Assembly: GCA_023258655.1 (NCBI GenBank)
Contig: JALQWO010000071.1
Location: 1-8,200, forward strand
Direction of reading: 5' to 3'
Length of the DNA: 8,200 nucleotides
Source: Bacteroidia bacterium
GTDB taxonomy: Bacteria; Bacteroidota; Bacteroidia; NS11-12g; UBA955
The notes below the pieces were generated by a model, which was not told the DNA's origin, searched no databases, and saw nothing but the letters and a program-made list of their open reading frames with translations. Shown here piece after piece: positions 1 to 6,478 of the stretch (its first letter is position 1; each line of letters starts with the position of its first letter). The translations under genes were made by a program, and so were the position numbers.

Positions 1-1514
1 TCTTTGTTGGTGAAGATGGATTTGGCAAAAATCATTTCGGCGATGGCCGCGTAGTTCCGTTTGTTTTTGACAACCAAGGCGGTGAAATTTGCCGGCAAGA
101 GGGCAGGGTCCAAATCTTCGTATAGGTGCTTCAATACCACAGCCAACACTTCTTTCTCGATGGTGGTGTTGTATTCTTTGAACATCTCATCGAGGCCGCG
201 CAACATCGCACGCGACATAGCGGTGTCTTTCGCATTGGCTTTCAGGACATCGGCCAATCCTTTGAACGATATCGCAAACGACATCGACTGGCTGTTGGAG
301 ATACCGTCTTGCAAGTACACAGGGTACAAACCATAGGTATACAACTCGCGGTAAGCCTCATCGTAAAGGCCAGTAACGTCGCCGTAAACGTCGGTCTTTT
401 TGTTTTCACGCACCCAACGCTCGAACGCCAATTCGGCATTTTTGCGGGTATCATAGAGTCCGTTGGGCTTGCCCAAATCGTTGGCTTCGCCGTTGTATTT
501 GTTCCAGTAGTTACCGATGCTCGCCAAACGATCTGAGTACATCAATCGCACCGACTCGTCTTGCTTCATGTAGTTCTCGTACACATCCATGATGTCGCGA
601 CGCAACTGCACGCGCATGGGGCGTTCTTTGCTGGCCAGGTATTTGATGCCTTCGCTGTAAGTGTAGCGGGTGGTACGACCGGGGTAACCCATGATCATGG
701 CGTAGTCGCCTTCTTTCATCCCACCGATGTTGACGGGCAAGTGGTGCGCGGGTGCGAAGGGTTTGTTGGCGCCATTGAAATCGGCGGGTTTGTTGTTGCC
801 ATTGGCATAAATGCGGAACATGCTGAAATCGCAGGTGTGACGGGGCCAACGCCAGTTGTCGGTCTCCCCACCAAATTTACCTACGCTTTCTGGGGGTGTA
901 CCCACCAGGCGGATGTCTCGGTATACTTCGTAGTACATCGCCAAGAATTGGTTTCCGTTGTAGAAGGAAGAGATCTCCACCACGTAGTTGTTGCGTTCTT
1001 CGCCCAAAGCTGCGATTACGGCTTCTTTGGTTTTGGCGATTTGGGCAGCAACCGATTTGGCGCGGGTGGCTTCGTCTTGGTTGATGGCGATGCCGGCCAA
1101 TACTTGTCCGGTTACATCTTCAATTTTGCGCAACAATCCGATGTTGAAGTTGGCGGGGCGCTCGGCTTGCTGGTTGGCAGCCCAGAATCCGTTTTTCAGG
1201 ATGTTGTCTTGGTTGGTGGAAAGCTCTTGGATGGCTCCATAACCACAGTGGTGGTTGGTGAGGAACAAACCCTGCTTGGAGATAATTTCTCCGGTGCAGA
1301 ACATACGGCCTTGCTTAGTCATCAATCGAACGATGGCGTCTTTCACAGAGGCTTGGTTGATGGAATAGATGTCTTCGGCAGACAATTTCAATCCGCGCGC
1401 TTGCATGGGATCTTGGATCTTTTGCAGCAAGGTGAGCGGCCACATGCCTTCATCGGCCCGCAGCTGGAATAATGCTGAGAAGGCCAAGGCCAAACTTAAT
1501 ATGCGTTTTTTCAT
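1..1514 (-). CDS. S46 family dipeptidyl-peptidase (DPP7/DPP11 type), N-terminal part, runs off the left edge
   Basis: The visible part is about 504 codons; the family is about 700-720 residues. S46 enzymes are secreted or periplasmic serine peptidases that release dipeptides from the N-terminus of oligopeptides, feeding amino-acid catabolism in Bacteroidota. Residues 1-20 form a signal peptide (MKKR, hydrophobic core, LRA) followed by the family opening DEGMWPL. The catalytic His lies in TNHHCGYG (residues 86-93, probably H89). The segment TDNWRWPRHTCDF (218-230) carries the conserved acidic residues, with D229 the probable triad Asp; family members I recall read HTGDF, so C228 may be a substitution. 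The nucleophile motif (GNSGSP) and the residue separating DPP7 from DPP11 specificity lie beyond the window, so the substrate class is undecided. The ATG at 1514 is chosen because it gives a good signal peptide. I see no Shine-Dalgarno. It is divergent from the exonuclease gene. Confidence 0.93.
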   Translation of the reverse strand, partial: MKKRILSLALAFSALFQLRADEGMWPLTLLQKIQDPMQARGLKLSAEDIYSINQASVKDAIVRLMTKQGRMFCTGEIISKQGLFLTNHHCGYGAIQELSTNQDNILKNGFWAANQQAERPANFNIGLLRKIEDVTGQVLAGIAINQDEATRAKSVAAQIAKTKEAVIAALGEERNNYVVEISSFYNGNQFLAMYYEVYRDIRLVGTPPESVGKFGGETDNWRWPRHTCDFSMFRIYANGNNKPADFNGANKPFAPAHHLPVNIGGMKEGDYAMIMGYPGRTTRYTYSEGIKYLASKERPMRVQLRRDIMDVYENYMKQDESVRLMYSDRLASIGNYWNKYNGEANDLGKPNGLYDTRKNAELAFERWVRENKKTDVYGDVTGLYDEAYRELYTYGLYPVYLQDGISNSQSMSFAISFKGLADVLKANAKDTAMSRAMLRGLDEMFKEYNTTIEKEVLAVVLKHLYEDLDPALLPANFTALVVKNKRNYAAIAEMIFAKSIFTNK

Positions 1515-1637
1515 AAAATAATTGATGCAAATTAACTCTTTTTTGGCCATAACCCCTTGTCCTTGCGTCTGTTTTCACACGGATTTGACCGAAACTTTTT
1601 CCCCTTTTGTACGTCAAAAAGCGGGAAATTTGGGGGG
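1515..1637. promoter_or_regulatory. divergent intergenic region between the S46 peptidase and the exonuclease
   Basis: This 123-bp gap must drive transcription both ways. Toward the peptidase there is a near-match to the Bacteroidota -7 element (TTAATTTG, minus strand 1535-1528; consensus TAnnTTTG), with no convincing -33 partner. Toward the exonuclease I see no TAnnTTTG. A run of G (1632-1637) abuts the chosen exonuclease ATG at 1638 and is too close to act as a normal ribosome binding site. The promoter assignment is weak; only the divergent layout is certain. Confidence 0.3.
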
Positions 1638-2648
1638 ATGGCGTTGGTCACTTTTACCGAGTTGGGTTTTTATTGCGCGCAGGCCGATTTGTATATCGAT
1701 CCGCTTCGTCGTGTACCCAAAGCCTTGGTGACGCATGCCCATAGCGATCATGCCCGTCCGGGTATGGAACATTACCTGTGTCATACACAGTCGGTAGGAA
1801 TCCTCAAACTCCGCCTCGGACAGCGCATTTCGGTGCAGTCGCTGGCGTATGGCGAGTCCATTTGGATGAACGGCGTGGAGGTGACGTTGTTTCCGGCTGG
1901 ACATGTCCCAGGCAGCGCGCAGGTGCGATTATCTTACCGCGGGGAGGTCTGGGTCATCAGCGGTGATTACAAGACGGTGGGTGATGGGTTAACCCCGGCT
2001 TTTGAGTCGGTCCGTTGCCACCACTTCGTCACGGAGAGTACGTTTGGCCTACCCATCTTCCAGTGGCGGGAACAGCAGACGGTATTCGACGATATCAATG
2101 CTTGGTGGCGGGGCAACGCTTCGTTCGGCAGGCCTTCGGTGTTGTTGGGGTATTCGTTGGGCAAGGCGCAGCGAATATTGAAGTATTTGGATCGGTCTGT
2201 GGGACCGGTGATCTGTCACGGCGCCATTGCAGCATCGAACACGGTTTTGGAAAACGGCGGGTTTGATTTTGGATCTTGGGTGGATGGTTCTGGGGGTCTG
2301 ACGGATTTGCGGGATCGCGGTGTAGGCACGGAAAACAGTTTGGTGGTTTGTCCGCCGAACGCGTTGCGTTCGGCTTGGATCTCGCCCCTGGGAAATTATT
2401 CTTTGGCGAATTGCAGCGGCTGGATGGCCGTGAGTAAATCGGGTGATTGGGGTGGGGTGGATAGAGGCTTTGTGCTGAGCGACCACGCCGACTGGCCGCA
2501 GCTTCTTGAGGCCGTGAAGGCTTCGGGGGCGGAACACGTGCACGTTACCCATGGATTCAGTGCGGTGTTGGCCCAGTATCTGCGCGAGTCGTTGGGATTG
2601 GATGCCGATGTGGTAGAACAAGACATGATCGAAAGGAGGGATGCGTGA
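1638..2648 (+). CDS. ligase-associated DNA exonuclease (metallo-beta-lactamase / beta-CASP fold)
   Basis: A 336-residue protein matching the Exo component of the bacterial MPE-Exo-Lig-Lhr DNA-repair clusters; such enzymes are metal-dependent DNA nucleases. The active site is complete by eye: HAHSDH (residues 33-38, motif II), H89 in GHVPGSAQ (motif III), D110 in SGDYK (motif IV), TESTFGLP with E133, the beta-CASP segment GYSLGKAQRIL, then GFVLSDHADW (277-286) and VTHG (H305) near the C-terminus. The frame is open upstream to 1557, but the ATG at 1638 is preferred: it gives MALVTFTELGFYCAQADLYIDP, where relatives also begin just before an LYCPxGDFYIDP-like segment, and total length matches the family (~330-340). 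Its stop overlaps the next start by 4 nt (GTGA), indicating a translationally coupled pair. Base composition is visibly richer in G than in the housekeeping genes to the right. Confidence 0.93.
   Translation: MALVTFTELGFYCAQADLYIDPLRRVPKALVTHAHSDHARPGMEHYLCHTQSVGILKLRLGQRISVQSLAYGESIWMNGVEVTLFPAGHVPGSAQVRLSYRGEVWVISGDYKTVGDGLTPAFESVRCHHFVTESTFGLPIFQWREQQTVFDDINAWWRGNASFGRPSVLLGYSLGKAQRILKYLDRSVGPVICHGAIAASNTVLENGGFDFGSWVDGSGGLTDLRDRGVGTENSLVVCPPNALRSAWISPLGNYSLANCSGWMAVSKSGDWGGVDRGFVLSDHADWPQLLEAVKASGAEHVHVTHGFSAVLAQYLRESLGLDADVVEQDMIERRDA
2633..2640 (+). promoter_or_regulatory. strong Shine-Dalgarno for the ligase-like gene
   Basis: AAGGAGGG lies 4 nt before the GTG start at 2645 and inside the end of the exonuclease gene. 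Shine-Dalgarno sites are generally weak in Bacteroidota, so this one stands out. An ATG at 2641 is also nearby but reads only four codons before a stop, which supports GTG as the start. Confidence 0.6.
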
Positions 2649-3457
2649 ATTTTGACGGGTTGGTGGTTGCCGAAAAAGTCTCTTTGCCGCGATTGAAGTC
2701 GTGGATTTTGGCGGCCACGGGACTGCCTCTGTGGCTTTTGACCGAAAGTCAGCGGTTTGCGGGTTCATTGAATGAGGCGCTGGCTTTGGTGTTGGGTCCG
2801 CCTGAGGGCAAAATCGCAGAGAAAGAGCTTGCGGAGGGGCTGGAGCGTTGGCGGGAATGGGACGAATTACAAAAACAGGCCTGGACGATACAGGTTTTGC
2901 TGTTGATGGAGGTACCGGATCGCAGGTCGTTCATGGCGTTATTAAACGGGCGGACGGCCACAAAACCGGTGGGTTCTTCGGATACGGTGGAGAGGATTTC
3001 GTTGCAGGTGGATGCCATTTTGCTCTATGTTCGTCCGCTGGGAAGGGGGATCGCGCAGTATGAGCTCACCTTTGGGTTGCGGGTGGATGATAGTGCGGAT
3101 GGAGGTTTGGAGGAGGAAAAATCGCTATCGGACAGTCAATATATAGGGTGTTTGAAGGCGATGGTGGGCGAAGATGGTGCGGGCAGCGGATTGCAGGGTG
3201 TGCCATGGGAGGGGGAGTTAACCCAATGGATTTCGGGAAATTTGGGCGAGCGTATCGGACCGATTCGCGGGGTGCGGGTATCGGAAGTGTTTTCGTTGCA
3301 CTGCAAAGGTGTAGAGTTTAGCAAGCGTCACAAAGCGGGTTTCAAGGCCGCTTCAGTGCGCATGTTGGTATGGCACAGCGAGGGGGCGAGTGTAACGCCG
3401 CTATCAGCGGTTAGAGACCTTCTCCCCAAGCCGCAGGATTCTGGGCAAAGCGGTTAA
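2645..3457 (+). CDS. ligase-associated ATP-dependent DNA ligase homologue lacking the adenylation domain
   Basis: A 270-residue protein beginning with GTG, coupled to the exonuclease. Residues 14-54 (PRLKSW, ATGLPLWLLTES, then a GSLNEALALVLG-like helix) match the N-terminal helical DNA-binding domain of ligases from MPE-Exo-Lig-Lhr clusters. Residues ~118-243 match their C-terminal OB-fold: VDAILLYVRPLGRG, a short acidic linker, LGERIGPIRGV (compare ERFGPVRSV) and FSKRHKAGFKA (compare STRHKSG). What should lie between, the roughly 250-residue nucleotidyltransferase domain with the KxDG lysine and motifs III, IIIa and IV, is absent; residues ~100-117 join the two ends directly. Motif V lysines (KWK) are not recognisable, and motif VI (RFPR) reads A-S-V-R (236-239). 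About 50 N-terminal family residues also appear missing. It cannot be an autonomous ligase. It is either a decaying gene with an open frame or a non-catalytic DNA-binding partner of the exonuclease. Its last 47 nt overlap the end of pyrE. Confidence 0.75.
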   Translation: MNFDGLVVAEKVSLPRLKSWILAATGLPLWLLTESQRFAGSLNEALALVLGPPEGKIAEKELAEGLERWREWDELQKQAWTIQVLLLMEVPDRRSFMALLNGRTATKPVGSSDTVERISLQVDAILLYVRPLGRGIAQYELTFGLRVDDSADGGLEEEKSLSDSQYIGCLKAMVGEDGAGSGLQGVPWEGELTQWISGNLGERIGPIRGVRVSEVFSLHCKGVEFSKRHKAGFKAASVRMLVWHSEGASVTPLSAVRDLLPKPQDSGQSG

Positions 3458-4049
3458 CGGTTTCTAGTTCCGAGGGTTGGATAAAACCGTGCTCGGCGGC
3501 CACAGCGGTGAGGGTGGGCAAGTTGGTGAGGGTGTGTACAGGAATACCAGCTTCTACAAATTTTTCCATGGCATTGGCAAATCCATAGGTAAATAAGGCA
3601 ACAACACCCACCACTGTAGCACCGGCATTTTGCACGCCTTCAACCGCTTGGAAACTGCTTTTACCCGTTGAGATTAAGTCTTCCACAAGTACAATCTTGT
3701 CACCGGGTTGCATCTCACCTTCTACCTGGTTTTTCAAACCATGTTTTTTGGGTTCTGGTCGCACATAGCAGTAAGGCATATTGATTTTATCGGCAGCGAG
3801 CGCCCCGTGGGCGATACCCGCCGTTGCGATACCTGCAATTCTGTTGGCTTGGGGGAACTGGCTTTGAATCAATGCAGCCAATTCCTCGGCGACAAACGTT
3901 CTCACTTCGGGGTATGATAACACCATGCGGTTATCGCAATAGATGGGTGATTTTATCCCTGAAGTCCAAGTAAATGGTTGTGAGGGACTTAGTTTAACTG
4001 CCTTTATTTCTAGGAGAAATTTTGCTAATTTTGCGGCTGGATTGGACAT
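3411..4049 (-). CDS. pyrE: orotate phosphoribosyltransferase
   Basis: A cytoplasmic enzyme of de novo pyrimidine synthesis: orotate + PRPP gives OMP + pyrophosphate. The 212-residue length is usual. The N-terminal FTWTSGIKSPIYCDNR (residues 26-41) is characteristic of Bacteroidota PyrE. The catalytic loop runs YVRPEPKKHGLKNQVEG (95-111), and the PRPP-binding motif is IVLVEDLISTGKSS (119-132); the more usual form is VEDVxTTGxS. The only nearby ATG is at 4049 and it places the first helix normally. That ATG shares the CATG with the divergent Nudix gene. The stop (TAA, 3413-3411) lies inside the ligase-like gene, so the convergent genes overlap by 47 nt. A perfect -7 element lies just upstream (see the promoter entry). 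Confidence 0.97.
   Translation of the reverse strand: MSNPAAKLAKFLLEIKAVKLSPSQPFTWTSGIKSPIYCDNRMVLSYPEVRTFVAEELAALIQSQFPQANRIAGIATAGIAHGALAADKINMPYCYVRPEPKKHGLKNQVEGEMQPGDKIVLVEDLISTGKSSFQAVEGVQNAGATVVGVVALFTYGFANAMEKFVEAGIPVHTLTNLPTLTAVAAEHGFIQPSELETVNRFAQNPAAWGEGL
4003..4033 (+). promoter_or_regulatory. putative Nudix-gene promoter (TTTA, 19 bp, TAATTTTG)
   Basis: TAATTTTG at 4026-4033 fits the Bacteroidota -7 consensus TAnnTTTG exactly. A -33-like TTTA (4003-4006; consensus TTTG) lies 19 bp upstream, the expected spacing. The predicted start of transcription is about 4038-4040, roughly 8-10 nt before the ATG at 4048. The whole promoter lies within the first ~16 codons of pyrE on the other strand. 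Confidence 0.55.
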
Positions 4050-4686
4050 GGAAGTGCAAAGTTATAAAATCTATTTCAACGACGGTGCTTTGGTGATCGC
4101 GGATTCTCCGGAAGCATTACGTGGGTTGAGTAATATGTATTTTATCGGGGATGATGAGCTACAAAAGAGTTTTAAAATTTTGTTGTCGTCTCAGAACAAC
4201 GGCAAACCATTGCATTTCGGATTGATTTGTCCAGACCCCAAAGCCACTGTCAAAGAGTTCATGGAAGACTTCACAGTAATTCAAGCAGCAGGGGGATTGG
4301 TGTTCAACAAAGAGAATCAATTGTTAACCATCAAGCGCAATGGATTGTGGGATTTGCCAAAAGGGAAAATTGAGCGACATGAAGATCAGATGGCAGCGGC
4401 CCTTCGCGAGGTGATGGAGGAAACGGGCATCAACATGATCAACATTAGCGATAAAGTTGGTGAAACCTACCATGTGTATTACGAGGATGATATTTTGTTG
4501 TTGAAGGAGACCCACTGGTATTTGATGAACAGTACGGGCAAAGGAACCCTAAAACCACAGTTGGAAGAGGGCATTTCGGAGGTAAAGTTTGCCGATATGG
4601 ACTGGTTTAACACCCCGGAGTTCAGTTCTTACCAGAGTGTGCATGACGTAATTCGCAAATGTACTGCGATGTTTAAAACGGCTTAG
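4048..4686 (+). CDS. Nudix hydrolase with an N-terminal extension
   Basis: A 212-residue protein. The Nudix box is complete: G106 x5 E112 x7 R120-E-V-M-E-E-T-G-I128, giving the metal-binding REVMEE core. The preceding GGLVFNKENQLLTIKRNGLWDLPKGK-type strand (residues 82-107) is standard for the fold. Residues 1-75 form a small N-terminal segment (YKIYFNDGALVIAD and onward) seen in Bacteroidota Nudix proteins encoded beside pyrE. The family hydrolyses nucleoside-diphosphate-linked compounds; the substrate cannot be told from sequence. The frame is open back to 3943, but the ATG at 4048 is preferred because the upstream extension lies inside pyrE on the opposite strand and a well-placed promoter ends at 4033. 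Its stop (TAG, 4684-4686) overlaps the coaD stop in a shared TTAG, so the two genes are convergent with a 4-nt overlap and no space for a terminator between them. Confidence 0.92.
   Translation: MEVQSYKIYFNDGALVIADSPEALRGLSNMYFIGDDELQKSFKILLSSQNNGKPLHFGLICPDPKATVKEFMEDFTVIQAAGGLVFNKENQLLTIKRNGLWDLPKGKIERHEDQMAAALREVMEETGINMINISDKVGETYHVYYEDDILLLKETHWYLMNSTGKGTLKPQLEEGISEVKFADMDWFNTPEFSSYQSVHDVIRKCTAMFKTA
4057..4064 (-). promoter_or_regulatory. putative pyrE -7 element (TAACTTTG)
   Basis: TAACTTTG on the minus strand is a perfect match to the Bacteroidota -7 consensus TAnnTTTG and ends 7 nt before the pyrE ATG at 4049. Transcription would start within a few bases of the start codon, giving a nearly leaderless mRNA. 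No good -33 TTG appears 19-21 bp upstream, which lowers confidence. The element lies within codons 4-6 of the Nudix gene. Confidence 0.4.
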
Positions 4687-5147
4687 TCGTTTGGCTTTAC
4701 GCCTTCAGGGAGATATCGCTGAAAGTCTGCTTTGTGAATGATGAGGTCTCTCACCAATGTACTACTGATGTAGCTCAGGGCTGGGTCACACATGATAAAT
4801 ACAGTTTCGATGTCTTTCCACAGCGCTTTGTTCAGCTGGGCGATGTGTGACTCGTAATCAAAATCAGTCCCATTGCGCAATCCGCGCAGCAAAAATTTCG
4901 CACCGACGTGTTTACAAAAGTCCACTGTTAATCCTTCGTAAGAGGCAATCTTCACTTTTGGATTGTTGGCGAAGGCTGTTTGGATCCATTTTTTGCGTAA
5001 ATCAAGGTCGAATAGGGTGGTTTTTTTCGTGTTCACCCCAACTGCGATGATGATTTCATCGAATAGGTCACTGGCGCGATTGACAATATCCACGTGTCCT
5101 ACGGTAATGGGATCAAACGTTCCAGGAAAAACGGCAATGTTGCTCAT
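4683..5147 (-). CDS. coaD: phosphopantetheine adenylyltransferase
   Basis: The fourth step of coenzyme A synthesis: ATP + 4'-phosphopantetheine gives dephospho-CoA + pyrophosphate, in the cytoplasm. The 154-residue length is normal. The nucleotidyltransferase signature FPGTFDPITVGHVDI (residues 7-21) contains the TxGH motif (T15-V-G-H18). RGLRNGTDFDYE and the C-terminal YISSTLVRD (ISSTxxR) motif are both present. The start ATG (5147-5145) overlaps the rsmD stop as ATGA, so it is probably translated by coupling from rsmD. The rsmD-coaD pairing is common across bacteria and supports both calls. Confidence 0.98.
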   Translation of the reverse strand: MSNIAVFPGTFDPITVGHVDIVNRASDLFDEIIIAVGVNTKKTTLFDLDLRKKWIQTAFANNPKVKIASYEGLTVDFCKHVGAKFLLRGLRNGTDFDYESHIAQLNKALWKDIETVFIMCDPALSYISSTLVRDLIIHKADFQRYLPEGVKPND

Positions 5148-5698
5148 GGCAAAGCGAAGATAGTCATTGTGGTACTTCCGTATTCTTTTTTTAACAATTC
5201 TTGTTCCGCAAACACGAGTTGGGGTTTGTGTTCAATGATGAGCCAACCTTGGGGTGCGAGCAGTGGCATCAATAGTTGAGGAAGTCCTTGGATATTGGGC
5301 ATCGCATAGGGAGGGTCTGCAAAAATCAAATCAAATTGTATTTGTGGTTCCTCAGCGAGTAAATTATTTTTTTCTAATGTAGCGAGGGGATTTAGTGCCG
5401 TACCGATCGCAATATGCCAATGGCTCAGTTCCCAATTTTTGGCGATATTTCGTTGATGCGCGATATTTTTTTTGTCCAAATCGATACTGTAAACTGCCTT
5501 CGCTTGTCGCGATAGAAATTCCAATGCGATAATGCCAGACCCGGAAAACAAATCCAAAATTTGCGTATCCGCTATACCTTTTTGATGGTCCAAAGAATTA
5601 AACAAAGATTCTCTTACGCGGTCGGTAGAAGGACGCACGTGTTGTGCAAAATGGGTTGGGATGATTCTGCCCTTTAAATCGCCACCTGTTATACGCAT
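5144..5698 (-). CDS. rsmD: 16S rRNA (guanine-966-N2)-methyltransferase
   Basis: An SAM-dependent methyltransferase of 184 residues (typical ~180-190) that methylates G966 of 16S rRNA during 30S assembly. It begins with the typical MRITGGDLKGR (family MRIxxGxxKGR), then RPSTDRVRESLFNSL (residues 22-36), the SAM-binding motif LDLFSGSGIIALE (48-60), the acidic D73/D75 at the end of the second strand, and the catalytic DPPY (128-131). The frame extends to 5761, but the added 21 residues lie inside the upstream gene and do not resemble the family, so the ATG at 5698 is chosen. It overlaps the end of the DUF3822 gene by 10 nt and the coaD start by 4 nt. Confidence 0.96.
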   Translation of the reverse strand: MRITGGDLKGRIIPTHFAQHVRPSTDRVRESLFNSLDHQKGIADTQILDLFSGSGIIALEFLSRQAKAVYSIDLDKKNIAHQRNIAKNWELSHWHIAIGTALNPLATLEKNNLLAEEPQIQFDLIFADPPYAMPNIQGLPQLLMPLLAPQGWLIIEHKPQLVFAEQELLKKEYGSTTMTIFALP

Positions 5699-6408
5699 GA
5701 AGCCAATTTGATGAGGGGTGCAACGACATGGGAATATGGCGCTGGTTCTTCTGTTACCCATGGCAATTGGGGGGATTGCACCTCGGCATGCGGGATGAAT
5801 TTTTGAAACAATTGGGCCACAGATAATTGGATGTTGTCCTCACATAGAACATAAACGCCCAACTGTTGAGGGGTTAATTTGTCTTCGTGGAATGGCAATA
5901 AGGCATAGTACAAATGCTCTTGGGTATTGGTACTTGGATAGCGATTGGCGAATATCAGCGCACCGTCGCGAAAGGCCATGACAATGGCTGTTTGCTCATG
6001 AAACCAAAGCACGGATACACATTCTTTGTGATTGGCGTAGCCCATGGCTATGGATAGTATTCCTTCGGCCAAGTGTAATTGCGCAACACCCGTATGTAAG
6101 GGCTGTTGGAGTTGGCTTGGCTGAAATGAAAGATACATTTCAACATTGATTTTGCGTTTCGTACAGGGATCAAATCCGGGAATGGGTGTATCGGAGAAAG
6201 CACTCGGTAGCAACTGAATATTCCCGTGGATATCTACCCAATCAATCCCATCCTTGAGCATATTGGGATGTTTGATTATTTCATAGCTCAGCGGTTGGTT
6301 TTGGACATTGAGTGATAGGTAATGTACAATGTCATTGTGATACACGCCCAATATTTTTTGGGGGCTTCCTGCGTGATGGGTTTGATGTTGCCAAAGTGTA
6401 TTCACCAA
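5689..6408 (-). CDS. DUF3822 family protein of unknown function
   Basis: A protein of about 239 residues and first gene of the cluster leading into rsmD and coaD, a Bacteroidota gene arrangement. The central segment AIVMAFRDGALIFANRYPSTNTQEHLYYALLPFHE and the following VYVLCEDN strand match DUF3822, as do the position and size. Members of this family are thought to have an actin-like (ASKHA-type) fold, but the biochemical role is unknown; constant proximity to rsmD and coaD suggests a housekeeping job. There is no ATG near the 5' end: candidate starts are TTG at 6408 or GTG at 6405, and an in-frame stop at 6421-6423 prevents extension much further upstream. The next Met is about residue 49, which would cut into the domain. 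I see no signal peptide or membrane segment. Confidence 0.75.
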   Translation of the reverse strand: MVNTLWQHQTHHAGSPQKILGVYHNDIVHYLSLNVQNQPLSYEIIKHPNMLKDGIDWVDIHGNIQLLPSAFSDTPIPGFDPCTKRKINVEMYLSFQPSQLQQPLHTGVAQLHLAEGILSIAMGYANHKECVSVLWFHEQTAIVMAFRDGALIFANRYPSTNTQEHLYYALLPFHEDKLTPQQLGVYVLCEDNIQLSVAQLFQKFIPHAEVQSPQLPWVTEEPAPYSHVVAPLIKLASCV

Positions 6409-6478
6409 TGCAAAGTTAATTCAATTCAATGTCCAATCGGGGTCCTGCGTAAAAGTCCATTTTCATCAAAGTCAACCA
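6409..6478 (-). other. 70-bp gap between the barrel gene and DUF3822
   Basis: On the minus strand the gap holds, in frame with the barrel gene after its TGA, about 20 sense codons ending at a TAA (6418-6416). They include ATG at 6466, reading MKMDFYAGPRLDIELN. TAACTTTG (6418-6411), a -7-like match, lies only 2 nt before the TTG start at 6408. No hairpin terminator is evident, so DUF3822 may be cotranscribed with the barrel gene. Confidence 0.3.

Noticed and set aside
561..1472. A 303-codon open frame on the plus strand, opposite the S46 gene
   Set aside because: The minus-strand frame carries a signal peptide and S46 motifs throughout; the plus-strand product is low-complexity (Gly/Val/Phe-rich) with no recognisable domain. 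It is an antisense shadow.
1557..1637. Upstream start for the exonuclease (27 extra residues)
   Set aside because: Relatives begin close to the LYIDP segment; starting at 1638 gives the family's usual length and N-terminus.
2049..2768. A 239-codon minus-strand open frame opposite the exonuclease and the start of the ligase-like gene
   Set aside because: The product is rich in Arg, Pro and His with no domain, as expected of a GC-rich antisense shadow, and the plus strand has complete nuclease motifs.
3943..4047. Upstream start for the Nudix gene (35 extra residues)
   Set aside because: The extension lies wholly inside pyrE on the other strand, does not look like the family N-terminus, and a good promoter ends at 4033, downstream of that start.
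5699..5761. Upstream start for rsmD (21 extra residues)
   Set aside because: RsmD proteins begin at MRI-G--KGR; the extra residues overlap the DUF3822 coding region.
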